This document shows, piece by piece, positions 52,414 to 63,024 of a stretch of 64,000 bases of DNA. The translations under genes and the position numbers were made by a program. Each line of letters starts with the position of its first letter. Position 1 is the first letter of the stretch. The notes below the pieces were generated by a model that was given only the letters and a program-made list of their open reading frames with translations, ran no database searches and was not told the DNA's origin. The DNA lies in assembly GCA_030847615.1 (NCBI GenBank), contig JAUMIR010000004.1:221577001-221641000 (forward strand), given 5' to 3'. The stretch comes from Gambelia wislizenii (taxonomy: Eukaryota; Chordata; Lepidosauria; Squamata; Crotaphytidae).

Positions 52414-52790
52414 GGCTTTTCTTCGCAAACGAAGATTCAGGAAGGACTCATCCCGCGCCTTCTGCAAGCGCGCTGATGACTAAAAAGGCCAATCTGAGAT
52501 AAACAAGTCCGGTTGCAAAAAGTGCAGCAGAAGGTCTCCTTGGGTGATGTTTTTGGGTTGTGATTCTTTCTGCGTTGTCGTTTCTCTTCAAGACTTGTTC
52601 GTCGTGAGTTCTCAAATAAGGCTGCAGCATTGTGGATAGTGCGTCTCCATGCCTCCCGATGTGAGGCCAGGGCGGACCACCGTTGGTGATCAATCTGGCC
52701 AAGCCTGAGATGTTGTTTCAGGGAGTCCTTGTATCGCTTTTTTGGAGCGCCCCTCCCACGCTGACCCGTGGCGAGTGGCATAGTAAAATG
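52414..52790 (-). mobile_element. LINE 3' end, clade unresolved
   Basis: Minus strand: a C-terminal coding segment (52437-52781), then CTTCGTTTGCGAAGAAAAGC and a GA-repeat tail. 5'-truncated or cut by the LTR-like element to its right. Protein details in the separate entry. Confidence 0.7.
52437..52781 (-). pseudogene. LINE C-terminal domain with CX2C...HX4C zinc knuckle
   Basis: 114 open codons: RGRGAPKKRYKDSLKQHLRL, IDHQRWSALASHREAWRRTI, a basic stretch EEKRQRRKNHN, then the knuckle CTFCNRTC followed by IGLFSHQRAC. This K-R-G-R-P-type start with a terminal CxxC...H....C finger is a known C-terminal extension of several animal non-LTR retrotransposons. I cannot place the clade, and it differs from the CR1, L2, BovB and L1 copies here. 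The frame is uninterrupted, so the copy is young. RT motifs lie outside the preserved part. Confidence 0.65.
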
Positions 52791-52794
52791 GCAT

Positions 52795-53280
52795 CCCTGG
52801 CAGTGTCACCTGGCTTGTGGGTCTGCTGGGTTGAGGATGTGAAGTAGGCAGAAATAACCATGCAGCAGTTCTGGGCTAAAAGTAGGCTACTTTATTGAGA
52901 ATAACAGATAGAAAAGCAAAAAGACATAACCAATATCGAAAAGGCAAAAAACAAGAGAAAAATCCACCAACCCTTCAGAGCTTCACACACTGAAGAGAAG
53001 GCACCATCCCAAATCTGTTCCTCCCTTCTTTATATGGGTTAAGCTTCCAAAAGTAGCATGAGGGAGAAATGAAGCTTAACTCATTAGCAAGGAAAACTTT
53101 CTCAGGCCAATTAGTTGTTTCTGGTGAAATAAAATCCAAACATCTCTATCTCCTAGGCTGGGGGAATGATGCTCACTCCCTCCTCCCATCTTAATCTGTA
53201 AACAGAAACTTTTCCTTGACTGATTCTATTCCCAAAGGAAACAAGGCCTAGCGCTTCTTTCAACCAATATGAACCAATCA
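52795..53280 (-). mobile_element. solo-LTR-like element with TATA box and poly-A signal
   Basis: On the minus strand: TG start at 53280 (TGATTGGTTCATATTGGTTG), a TATA box CCATATAAAG at about 53028-53037, a poly-A signal CAATAAAG (TTTATT at 52891-52896) 140 bp further, and an end near 52800-52830. This TATA, R, AATAAA, U5 spacing is that of an LTR. It abuts an L1 on its upstream side. No internal retroviral genes are present; target duplication not resolved. Confidence 0.5.
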
Positions 53281-54334
53281 GAATTTCTTGGCCAACTCTC
53301 ATGTCTACCATATATGATTAAAATGTTTTCACTTCTAACATAGATTAGAAACATCTTTATGTGTTTTGACCAATTTTTCTGGTGTCAAATACCAGCAGAA
53401 CATCATTTTGCAAATATTCTTTCAAATCATAAAAGTGTAAATTTCATTCCCTTCAACCATAATTTCTCTGTTTGATCCAATTGTCTATTGCTTCTAAAGT
53501 TTTGTGCCCACTTTATCATACAGTCTTTAACTTGTTCTTCCATCTCCAGTTGTAGCAAGAGTTTACATCTTACCAATTAAGTGTTCATCATCAGTACACA
53601 GCTGCATTTCAAATTCTGATTTGGTCATTTCAAAGTCATAAATTTTTTTCAAATATCTGTCTATGGAGATTTTCACACAGAGCCACCTCCTTTCCTGTTC
53701 CTGCCACGGAATAACGTAAATCTTTCACACACTTACCTTAATTCTGTGGCAGGAACGGGCTCCCCCTTCCATCGCTGGCCTGCTGTAAATGCAGCCGCCG
53801 TAAGGCTGCCTTTACGACCGGCCCTCTGGGTGGTAAATTTAAGAAATAAAACTCCCCCAAACATAAAATCAGTTCACCAAGCAAAAACACACACTTTAAA
53901 TCACACAATCAAAACAGGGAGGGTAAAATAAAGGGTGCCACTTACCTGGATGTCCAGATCGTACCAGGAAGTGCTTGGAACGGACCTCCCCTCCATGGCT
54001 GTCATTTCAGAACAGGAACGGGGCTCCTGTTCACACACCCGTGATTGTGTGATAGCAATGGAATGGGAGGTCTATTCACGATGAAAAATCATGATTACAT
54101 TGTTCCGGAACAGTCATGGGAGCAGGATGGATGCAGGACAGAACGACATCAATGGCGTCCAAAAGGGAAAACCTTTCCCGACCCTGTTCTGTTCCTGCCA
54201 CAGGATATATAGCCCGTGTGAAAATCTCCTATAAGAGACCCATTGAAAACAGTGACCCTCCATCAGTAATTCTTCATTTGACTTCATTTGAAATTGACCC
54301 TGTTCAAGTTCCAAAAGATCTTAATAAGTCAACC
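53281..54334 (-). mobile_element. L1 LINE ORF2 C-terminal part, split by family B element
   Basis: Minus-strand translation upstream of the B2 insert: ELEQGQFQMKSNEELLMEGH then FQWVSY. Below the insert it continues at once with RYLKKIYDFEMTKSEFEMQL, then VKDCMIKWAQNF, EKLWLKGMKFT, and a WYLTPEKL-like block with stops. This is the order of the L1 ORF2 C-terminal region. The upstream L1 part lies beyond the CR1, at 57771-58802. Decayed, with several frameshifts. Confidence 0.7.
53665..54229 (+). mobile_element. family B miniature transposon, copy B2 (565 bp)
   Basis: Termini GGAGATTTTCACACAG and GTGTGAAAATCTCC, perfect 3-bp duplication TAT (53662-53664; 54230-54232). Removing it and one TAT rejoins the L1 reading frame. 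Core CTTACCTGGATGTCCAGATC (53943-53962) aligns with family A cores. A terminal-proximal hairpin pairs TTCCTGCCACGGAAT with ATTCTGTGGCAGGAAC. Non-coding. Confidence 0.9.
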
Positions 54335-55129
54335 ATTTTTATAGAATTATGGAGTTGGAAGAGACCACAAGGACCACCCAGTCCAACCCCCTGCTGTGCA
54401 GGAACACACAATCAAAGCACTCCTGACAGATGGCTATCCAGACTTCACTTAAAAACCTCCAGGGAACTCCACCAAACTCCAAGGCAGCACATTCCAGTCA
54501 AGCAGCTCTTACCATACCATCAGGAACTTGTTCCTAATGTTTAGGTGAAATCTTTTTTCCTGTAGTTTGAATCAATCGATCCATATTCTAGTCTCTGGAG
54601 CAGCAGAAAATACGCTTGCTTCATCCTCGATATGATATCCCTTTAAATATTTAAACATGGCCATCATATAACCTCTTAAACATCTCTTCTTCAGGCTAAA
54701 CATACCAGCTGCTCTTCACAGGGCATGGCTTCCAGACCTTTCACCATTTTGGTCACCCTCCTCTGGACATGTTCCAGCTTGTCAATATCGTTCTTGAATT
54801 TGTAGTTCCCCAGAACTGGATACAGTATTCCAGGTAAGGTCTGACCAAACCAGAATAGAGTGGTACTATTACTTCCCTTGAGCTAGACACTATACTGTAC
54901 TCCTATTGATGCAGCCTAGAATCGCATTGGCTTTTTTAGCTGCTGCATCACACTGTTGACTTATGTTCAGCTTGTGGTTTATGAAGCCTCCTAGATCCCT
55001 TTCACATCTATTGTTGTTAAACTAGGTGTCATCCTTCCTATGTCTATGCACTTCATTTTATCTGCCTAAGTGTAGTACCTTACATTTCTCCATGTTGAAC
55101 TTCATTTTGTTAGTTTGGGCCCAACTCTT

Positions 55130-55978
55130 TTATCTGTTAAGGTCATTTTGAATTCTGATGCTGCCCTCTGGGGTATTGGCTACCCCTCCTAATTTGGTAT
55201 CATCTGCAAATTTGATTAGTATGCCCTCTATTCTGTCATCCAAGTCATTGATAAAGATGTTGAATAGCACTGGGCCCAGGACAGAACCCTGTAGCACCAC
55301 GCTAGTCACTTCTCTCCAGGAGACTACCCTTTGGGTTTGGTCAGTCATCCAAGTACAACAGTAGCATTGTGTAGCCCCCATTTTACTAGCTTGTTTGCAA
55401 GAATATCATGGGGGACCTTATCAAAGGCCTTACTGAAATCAAGGCATGGTACATCCACACCATCCCCTTCATCTACCAAGATTGCAACTCTATCATTAAA
55501 AGAGATAACATTCATTTGGGGTGACTTCATTTTGAGAAACCCACATTGACTTTATTGATAATGACATTAGTTTCTAAGTGCCTGCAAACTGTTTAATGAT
55601 GTGCTATAGAATCTTTCCTGGCATTGATGTTAGGTTGACTGGGCAGTAATTGTTTGGGTCCTCTTTCCTCGCTTTTTGAAGGTGGGGACAACATTTGCCC
55701 TGCTCCATTCTTCTGGGACTTCTCCAATAATTCTTGAAGGTTATTGCTAGTGATTCTGAGATTACTTCTGCCAGTTCTTTTAATACCCTTGGATGTAGTT
55801 CATCTGGCCCTGGAGACTTGACTTCTTTTGGAGTAGCCAGGTATTCCTGTACTACCTCTTTATCTATTCTGTGCTGCATTTTCCCTACCGTATCATCTGT
55901 TCCATTTTGCCCAGGGTGAGCTCTGTTTTCCTTTTGGGAAAAGACTGGGGCAAAGAAAGTGTTGAGTATTTCTGCCAT
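55130..55978 (-). pseudogene. CR1 reverse transcriptase domain (frameshifted)
   Basis: Three overlapping minus frames read in order. First: MAEILNTFFAPVFSQKENRA, KSPGPDELHPRVLKELAEV, then NYCPVNLTSMPGKIL. Second: [20 protein letters not shown]. Third: [19 protein letters not shown] and [11 protein letters not shown]. The FADD catalytic box and the DFSKAFD block (first catalytic aspartate) are both intact, so decay is by frameshift rather than loss of active-site residues. Confidence 0.85.
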
Positions 55979-56079
55979 TTTTGTCCTCTCTTAGCACTTC
56001 TCCATCTTCTCCATGCAGTGTCCTTACCACTTCCTTGTTCTTCCTTTTGTTATGGACATGATAAAAATTGTTTTTTGTC

Positions 56080-56566
56080 ATGCCCTTCCCCGAGAGTTAA
56101 TCTTCTGAGGACAAAGTGAACCTACCAGAGCAGAAGCCTAAGAGGCAGCCCAGTCCTCCTCCAGTTCAGTCTGATAGATAGTTGAGTTCTCTTCCAGATC
56201 AACAAGATTCATGGCAAGACCACCAAGCCCCTGGGAAAGATGAAGACTGGAGGCTGGCACAAGCCATCCCCCATGGCTGGAGCAAAAGGGCTTTGCACAC
56301 ACAGCTGTGAGATCCACTTTTTAAGTATTGGCTGTTTATAGGCATTGGCTGAGCCGGCTGGCTTTTAAAAGCAGGAAGATTCCTCTTTCTAGATTACTGG
56401 AAGCAGTCTTTCAGTTCACCTCTCAGCCTGACCTAGCTACTATATCTGATTTATTGGACTGTTTACTAATCCTGCTAATTTGACTGTTCCGACTCTGGGA
56501 CACTTCTTGTTACCTTGGAGCCTGAGCTTTTGACACCTAGAACTCCAGTTCAACATGAGAAAGGAA
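56080..56566 (+). mobile_element. LTR-like insertion inside CR1 (about 487 bp)
   Basis: CR1 protein reads through on both sides (AREVKN upstream, then KNNFYHV downstream) with this block between. It begins TGTCATGCCCTTCCCCGAG and ends CCAGTTCAACA, so TG...CA. A TATA-like TTTTAAAAGCAGGAAGATT lies at 56370-56388, followed by a GACTCTGGGACAC-type pyrimidine/GAC-rich stretch, as in LTR R/U5 regions. No coding frame. Target duplication not resolved, so exact ends are uncertain by a few bases. Confidence 0.55.
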
Positions 56567-56957
56567 TATTTTTAACCTCTCTAGCAAGCCTGAGCTTGTT
56601 CTGTGCTTTAGATTTACTGACTTTCTTCCTACATGTACCAGCTATTAGTATGAATTTCTCTTTGGTGATTTCCCCCTTTTCCCATTTCTTGTACATGTCC
56701 CTTTTAAATCTTAGCTTAGTTGAAAGTTCTTTGGTCACACATCCTGGTTTCGTTAGACACCTCTCATTTATCCTCCTCATTAGAACTGTTTGAAATTGTG
56801 CCTTCAATATCTCACTTTTAAGACATTCTCATCCATCATGAACTCCCTTCTCTTTTAGTATTCCTGACCACAGGATCACACCCAGTATTTCCCTAACTTT
56901 GCTGAAATCAGCTTCCTTAAAGTCTATAATGCATGTCTGACTAGAATACATGTCTGA

Positions 56958-57191
56958 CTAGAATGCATGTTTGATTTTCTGCTGTATAACAAACTCTAGG
57001 AGAGCACGGTCACTCCCACCTAGAGATCCTGCCACTTGCATCACATTAACCAAGTCATCACTGTTGATAAGAATCACATCCAAAATAACTGACCCCCTTG
57101 TGGCCTCTTCCACCTTCTGGGCAATGAAATTGTTTGCAAGGCTAGTGAGGAATTTGCTGGACTTTATATTCTTGTCAGAGTTTGACTTCAA
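56958..57191 (-). pseudogene. CR1 endonuclease (APE-type) fragment
   Basis: Contains QKVEEATRGSVILDVILIN then GSLGGSDRALLEFVI. The LD-LI.N...LV..V.....LG.SDH..LEF plan is the C-terminal part of the APE-like endonuclease of CR1. The catalytic SDH has become SDR here. Confidence 0.8.
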
Positions 57192-57581
57192 AGAAATATC
57201 AGGATATTGATTACTACATCTCTCTCTCTCTTTTTTAAATGTTTGGTCATATGTTCCAGGAAGGCATCATCCAAGGCTTCAGTCTGGCTTGGGGGACCAT
57301 AGTAGACCCTCACAATGACATCCCTGTTGTTTCTCTCCCCTTTAATTTTTACCTAGATGTTTTCAACCTGGCTTCCAGGATAAGTCATAGATCTCTTCAC
57401 AGGTGTAAACCTCACTGACATATAATGCTGCTACTCCTTCTTTCCTGTTTGGTCTATTTCTCTGAAATAGGTTATACCTCCCCCCCATTACTACATTCCA
57501 ATCATGAGACTTATCCCACTAGCTTTCAGTGATGCCTATTATATCATACTTGCTTTGCTGTTTTAAGAGTTCAGGTTCATC

Positions 57582-57770
57582 TTATTTATTTCCCATGCTC
57601 TGTGCATTACCGTAGAGAAATCTAAGACCCCTGAGCTGCTTATTTAAGTTTTTTTTCCTCCCACTGTTGGGTTCTTGTACTATTTGCCCAGGTCTTTCTA
57701 TAACATTTGGGCTATTATCTTCAGCACTTGATGCATCCCTGCCCTCAAGAATACTGTCTCCCTCCACCAC
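57582..57770 (-). pseudogene. CR1 ORF2 N-terminal fragment
   Basis: Ends in LRFLYGNAQSMGNK, the start of the CR1 endonuclease (consensus plan L.F.YTNARSMGNK). The preceding SILEGRDASSAEDNSPNVIE is linker-like. The junction with L1 lies just above, at about 57771. Confidence 0.75.
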
Positions 57771-58802
57771 TGTTGTCTCCTTCCTATAAATGCTTCTTGG
57801 GTTGAAACCCAGAGTGCATTTTAGGGCATAACCTGGGTTTATATCTATTCCATATTCTTAACAAGGTATGTCTCAAATAATGATTATGAAACTCAATGTT
57901 CATTTTAGCCTTGTACTACTATAAATATCCATGCCATCTAAACATCAGATCATGCCCTTCCAAATCCAATCTCTTATTTGTCAACCCAATCCAATCCGAT
58001 CCAGGCAGCAAAATACAACTTCAAATTCAGCACTCCCAATCTCTCTCTGTTTTTCATCCTGTAAAAAGTTATACTTAACTCACAGCTTCTTCCTTTGCCA
58101 TATAAACATTGATAACTCTCTTTACCATTAAGTAAGTCATCATTGGTCAAAACTGGTATTGTCTGGACCAGAAACAACACTCTCAGCAGAACATTTTCAT
58201 CTCAGATCCTTCCCAATAGTGATAATTTAAATTTTGCAAATCCAGCTTAATGTTGTTCCATGTCTTTTAACATAATTATTCTCTGATATCATAAAATTCA
58301 TGTTTGTCACAGTAATACCCAAATATTTCACCCTTTCCCTCAGTCTTAAAATCTGACTTCTCCATCAATTGGATTTGATCCTCTTTTCTGTTTTTTTATT
58401 AATATCTTCATCTTCTGCTTATTTATCTTAAACCCAAACTCCAAATTCATTCAATGTCTCCAATACCAACAAAGCTATTATGGTCTGTAGGGGATTTTCT
58501 AACACAGTCACAAAATCATCTGCAAAGGCACTTAATTTGTAAATTTGTTTTTCGATTTTTATGCTCCTAATTTTTTCATCCTGTCTTATTGCTCTATTCA
58601 ACACTAATATAAAAAGCAACGGGGAAAATGGACATCCCTGTCTTATTCCTTTTAATATATTACATGACTTGGTTAATTCCTCATTGACCAAAACCTGTGC
58701 CATCTGTGTATCATAAATTGTCTTAATCCAAGTGGTGAAGTTATTGCCAAAGGGCTTATTTTCCAAAATGTTAAAAAGAAAATTGCCATTCAAATTATCC
58801 AC
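57771..58802 (-). mobile_element. L1 LINE, RT to pre-C-terminal part, 5'-truncated
   Basis: Minus-strand translation starts inside the RT at 58802 (GNFLFNILENKPFGNNFTTW) and continues through the palm (separate entry). Next come a region with LKLYFAAWIGLDWVDK (57974-58030), then HGYL and FHNHYLRHTLLRIWNRYKPR (57820-57900) and FQPKKHL, where it is broken by the CR1. The next L1 block is found at 54230-54334. So the CR1 inserted into this L1. Confidence 0.75.
58428..58802 (-). pseudogene. L1 reverse transcriptase fragment with intact FADD
   Basis: Open for 124 codons: IKTIYDTQMAQVLVNEELTK, ILKGIRQGCPFSPLLFILVL, IKIEKQIYKLSAFADDFVTV. RQGCPFSPLLF (RT block 4) and FADD (catalytic palm) identify the L1 clade. 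The N-terminal part of RT and the endonuclease are missing by 5' truncation. Confidence 0.85.
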
Positions 58803-59400
58803 TGATGTAAGTCACTGGAAAGATTTCACCTACACTATCCCTAAATGGACTTGTTGACTTGCTACCATGTTGCCATGTAAAAGTTTCAATGAACAAATGT
58901 GGTAAGTTTAGTGGATAATGAAGAGGAGCAAGGAATGGAAAGGGAATTCCCTGGGTTGATTCCCTTGAACTTCTTATGATTGGCAATGGATCAGAAAGTG
59001 TCTTGCCTTGGAAATGTGTACATTTCTGAGGCCTGCAATGAATTACAGAGTGGAAAAATATGCACAAAACCAGACATACATTTCAAACAAAGCAATACTA
59101 AAAATGTGTATGTTTGAAAAATGAACACAAACTTGTTTTAGTCTATGGGAAAAAAATGTACACAGGAAATGAAACTCAAAGTGTGTGCATTTGGGGGGAA
59201 AAATACACATAACGACATATGAAGAAAAATTTTATGTGTAATAAAAATTCCAATGGAAATCTATCACAGCAAAAGTGAAACTGACAAATTTTTATCTCTG
59301 TTGCTGAGTCTGCTCATCTATATTCTGAAGTCTCCCCCGCAATTTTGGTAATCAGAGAGCAGCATTTTATATCTGCTACTATTATTGAAATTGGAACAAA
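58803..59400. other. no gene or recognised repeat
   Basis: AT-rich; ACACAA/TGTACA-type short motifs recur near 59050-59220 without a clear unit. Confidence 0.4.
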
Positions 59401-59403
59401 CTA

Positions 59404-59638
59404 CAGTTGGACCCACATATCCATGATGGTTTGGTTCCCAGACTTACTTTGGATACTGGAAACTGTAGATAACAGCAAACCCTATTCAAATAAGAGTTGC
59501 ATTGGGGACCTAGATGATGCCTAGAGAGGATGTCCCTCTAGGCATTTTCCAGTGTGACTATGGTATGTGCCCATATTTTGTGTCCCACTGACAACTGAAA
59601 CTGCAGATATTGGTTCTGCAGATATGGGGGCCTGGCTG
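59404..59638 (+). mobile_element. Tigger-like miniature element (235 bp)
   Basis: TA-flanked (59402-59403; 59639-59640). Left end CAGTTGGACCCACATATCC, right end GATATGGGGGCCTGGCTG, inverted. The inner GGTTTGGTTCCCAGACTTAC matches the family. More diverged than the copy at 11347. Confidence 0.7.
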
Positions 59639-59640
59639 TA

Positions 59641-62600
59641 TTTGTGTGGTGCTGGGTGCCACTCATATTTCTTCTCATGATTCCATAGCCAGAAATATTG
59701 TCAAGGATTGGTTTTTGGGCAGAGGGGATATTGTTTGTTTTAGTGCTTCATCATACCTTTCTAAAAGCTGACTTCTCCTGTTCAGTAGCATACTCTGGGC
59801 TGATTCTCCTGTAGGTAAATGGATCATTGCACATCTAACACCATGTACCTTTATCTCTACAAACAACTTTTTACTGAAATCAGCTTGTATATTCAGCTCC
59901 CAGGCAAAATAATCACTTCTCCATCTACAAAAAAATAAATGAAGCGATGCATGTGCATATGCAAAATAGTCCAGTGAAGTAGCTATATACGGTAGTAAGA
60001 ATTTAGCTTCTGGATCTGGCTAGATTCATATGCGGCTTTTTTGAAACACCACTAGGCAGTCACATTGTAAAAAATCCATAACCATTGGTGATCCTGTGAA
60101 TGGCTCAGCCTGCTTATGTTGTGGATTAAAATATGGTCTGCAGTAATTAAGTCTTCTACAGAAGATTAAACCATTCATTTGACTGGTGACTGCTATTTCA
60201 GTCTTCTCAGAGTGAGCATGCTAACTCAGAAAAGTTACTTTTGGGACAATTTTCAGAATACACCAACCAGCATGACCCATGGAATACCAGTGGACTATGG
60301 AAAACCATTTTCTGCTTGTGGCTTATGCATGTGGTGGGACTGTGATAGGATTTGCCAATGATTCATGTCTTCTTGATGAGTACGGTCATTTACTTTTGGT
60401 TGAAGGGTTTAATATGAGCAGCACTGAAAGAATGTATAAAGGGCTGTATGGTGATTCGATATATTCCATACCTAGAAGACTTGTAGATCACTAGCTCTTA
60501 TTGGAGAACTTTTAGACTGAAGAAATCAATTTTGCCTACATCAAGAAAAAAAATCCAGCAAAAAGACATGACCTAACACATTATACAAGTCTGAGTGCAA
60601 TACAGCACCAACTATCTATGACAAATCATGACAATATGAATTAATGGCAGGACCATCTGTATTCTGCAGCTGCAACATTCGGCAGCAAAAACTGGTAGAA
60701 GACACCAACATTCAGCCTCCTGAGAATTTCCACATTTATTTTTTTTAAAAAGAAATTCCTAACCCATAAGATTTTGGTTAGGTTTTAAATATGTGTGAGA
60801 AATTCGTGGCAGTGTCAAAGAAGAAAGAAATTAAGCTTGTAACAGATAATGACTGGTCTTTATTGTCATGCATAACTACTTGCTGTTTGTCATGATTTGT
60901 GAAAGCAGAATAAAGTGTCTAAAACCATCAAATATATGCATACGAGCATAATTTATTCAGCTTGTAGAATCCAGCTTTTCATGGCACAGAACTGATTTTT
61001 TAAAAAAGTGCACAGTACAGAGAGCTCCACTGAAAGAGCCAATTTCCAAGCTAATTACAATATGCAATAAGTCGTGCAAAACAATCCCTCCTCCACTTCC
61101 TAGCTACTTTCCCAGCTTCCTCTTATTATGTTAAAATGTGGAGAGGTAGCAAGGAACTATTTATTTGGTGGTCCTGTGAATTGCCTGGCATGTTAAGCCC
61201 TTCTGGATATTGATTATAACTTTAATATGAGGGGTAATCAGGAAGGATAAGAGAGAGAGAGAGAGAAAATATGCATAGAGAGAAGACCGGTCCTTTTCAA
61301 CTGGTCTCAAAACCCTCAATTCTAACAAGAATTCTATTTTGTCCCCCCCCCAATTGTTTTCACTGCTGAAACAATGTGAACAAAAGCTTAAAAAAACCTG
61401 GATATACTGTTTTATTTATTTAAAAAGAATATAATTATGGCATTAAGGATCCCACCCTTGCAACCTTAAACTTTGTTTTTATCTATCAGGTTTGAATTAC
61501 TTTCTATTAAGTTTCAATATAACATTACATTAAATAAACTGACCCCAACAATAAAACACAAAGATCCACTGATATCAGCAGCAAGAGCAGCATCTTTGAT
61601 TCAGTTGAAATGCCCAAGTTAAATCACACACACTTTCCCAAATGGCCCACTTGGAGTGAGGTTCTCCCAAGAATGAACATTCCTCAGAGCTCATTGTCCA
61701 AGAACAGTATTCATGCTAAAGTATCCCCTCCTACGATGAGATCCATGTGATCCAAGGAGAAGCAATCAGAGATATGTTGGCATCCACCATCAACAAACAG
61801 ATAAAATGCCTTCAACTCCTTTGGTTTCAGTATTATTTCCTTTGGAAAGTGAATCAGCTGAAAACTATTGCAATGAAATAAGAAAAATGAAAAGTCCAGT
61901 GTAATATATGGTATGAGCCGTTCTTTACACAGTTTGGGACAACGTCCTTGTATTTCTTTCTTCAACAGATTTATTCCAGAAACTGCGTAGTGAAGGCAGT
62001 TTTATTTTATCCATATTCTTACTGTAAACATTGAGAAATATACCAAGGACAACTAATAAGCCTGACCACACATACCTAAAGAGGAAGGGAAGAGAAACAT
62101 ATTAGCAACTACATGGACTTCATGCTAAGGGCACTTAAGAAGGTAAAACAGAGTTTCAAAATTGAAAACGGAAGTAAGGATAGAAAAGTAGTTGACCTAA
62201 AAATTTTCATATAAGCATTAATAAATTAAGACTCTTTCAGTTTCTACGTAACAATATGGATTTCTGTGGTTTGAAACCAAGCTTCTAGTTATTTCTCTTT
62301 CTACCATAAATTATGCCATTGTTATTACAAAATCTGTTTTTTCCAAACTTTCGTGACCTAGGCGAAATGATTCCTGATCCTCCATTTTGACCCTGTATTA
62401 TAACCGGAAACACAGTTAATTCTTCTTTAAGGTCTACTTTTAGAATATAAAAGAAAATGCAACGCTTGCTTCGAGACTAACTCGACTACTATGTTTTTGC
62501 AGACCTCCTGAGAGGTTACACGGGTGGGAAATGCATCTATGAGATCTGGGAAGGTCATTCTTGCACACTACCAGGGCTGCCTGAGGAGTCCCTCTTCCCT

Positions 62601-62870
62601 TTGCTGGGAATTTTTTTCTCCAAGGGCAAATGGAGACTCATGTCTTTGAAAATGTAGGGGGTCGCAATTTCTTGGCTAAACCAAGCACCTTGTTTTACTC
62701 TCACAGAACTTTTCAGAAACTGGTTTTGCAGGAAGTCTCTATGTGTTCTCGGGAGTTCTGGAAGGAAGGAAATAAACAGTTGCCAGACCATCTGTACTTC
62801 CCTTGTTCTCTGTCAAAAAACCTCCTGCACACAAGCTTCAGGAGGGGGATGATGGCATTGGTAAGCACCA
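59641..62870. other. no gene or recognised repeat; candidate regulatory block 61020-61210
   Basis: The longest repeat-poor stretch. 61020-61210 holds GCTAATTACAATATGCAATA (61049-61068) and TTATTATGTTAAAATGTGG, a mix of homeodomain and CAAT/octamer-like motifs; regulatory potential inferred only. A GA run lies at 61250-61265. No frame over 85 codons has a recognisable domain. Confidence 0.35.
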
Positions 62871-62877
62871 ACTGGAA

Positions 62878-63024
62878 ATTCTTTGTGCTCCCCACCTCTG
62901 GGGAGCACGCCAGTCACCCACTTCTGTCTTTGGAACAAAAGAGCAGAAGGCACTTCTACCCATTTGTTCCAAATGCAGAAGTGGGTGGCTGTCATGCTTC
63001 CTAGAGGTGGGGAGCCCAAAGAAT
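62878..63024. repeat. 147-bp near loop-less palindrome
   Basis: Arms of about 73 bp (62878-62950 and 62953-63024). ATTCTTTGTGCTCCCCACCT at the left end pairs with AGGTGGGGAGCCCAAAGAAT at the right; CACCCACTTCTGTCTTTGGA pairs with CAAATGCAGAAGTGGGTGGC. Identity is high but not perfect. The centre has only two or three unpaired bases. Confidence 0.9.

Larger units (their letters stand above)
54335..57770 (-). mobile_element. CR1 LINE, long copy (ORF2 from N terminus to 3' end), split
   Basis: The 3' end is at 54335 (ATAGAATTATGGAGTTGGAA on plus, complement of the CR1 tail). Going up: 3'-end region, RT C terminus, RT palm and fingers (55130-55980), RT N-terminal and linker (56550-56810), endonuclease (56958-57191), ORF2 start (57582-57770). 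An LTR-like insert occupies about 56080-56566. Net CR1 length is about 2.95 kb, the longest LINE in the window. Frames are broken in several places. Confidence 0.85.

Noticed and set aside
57931..58131. Plus-strand frames over the L1 region as genes
   Set aside because: They are antisense to clear L1 ORF2 coding sequence on the minus strand.
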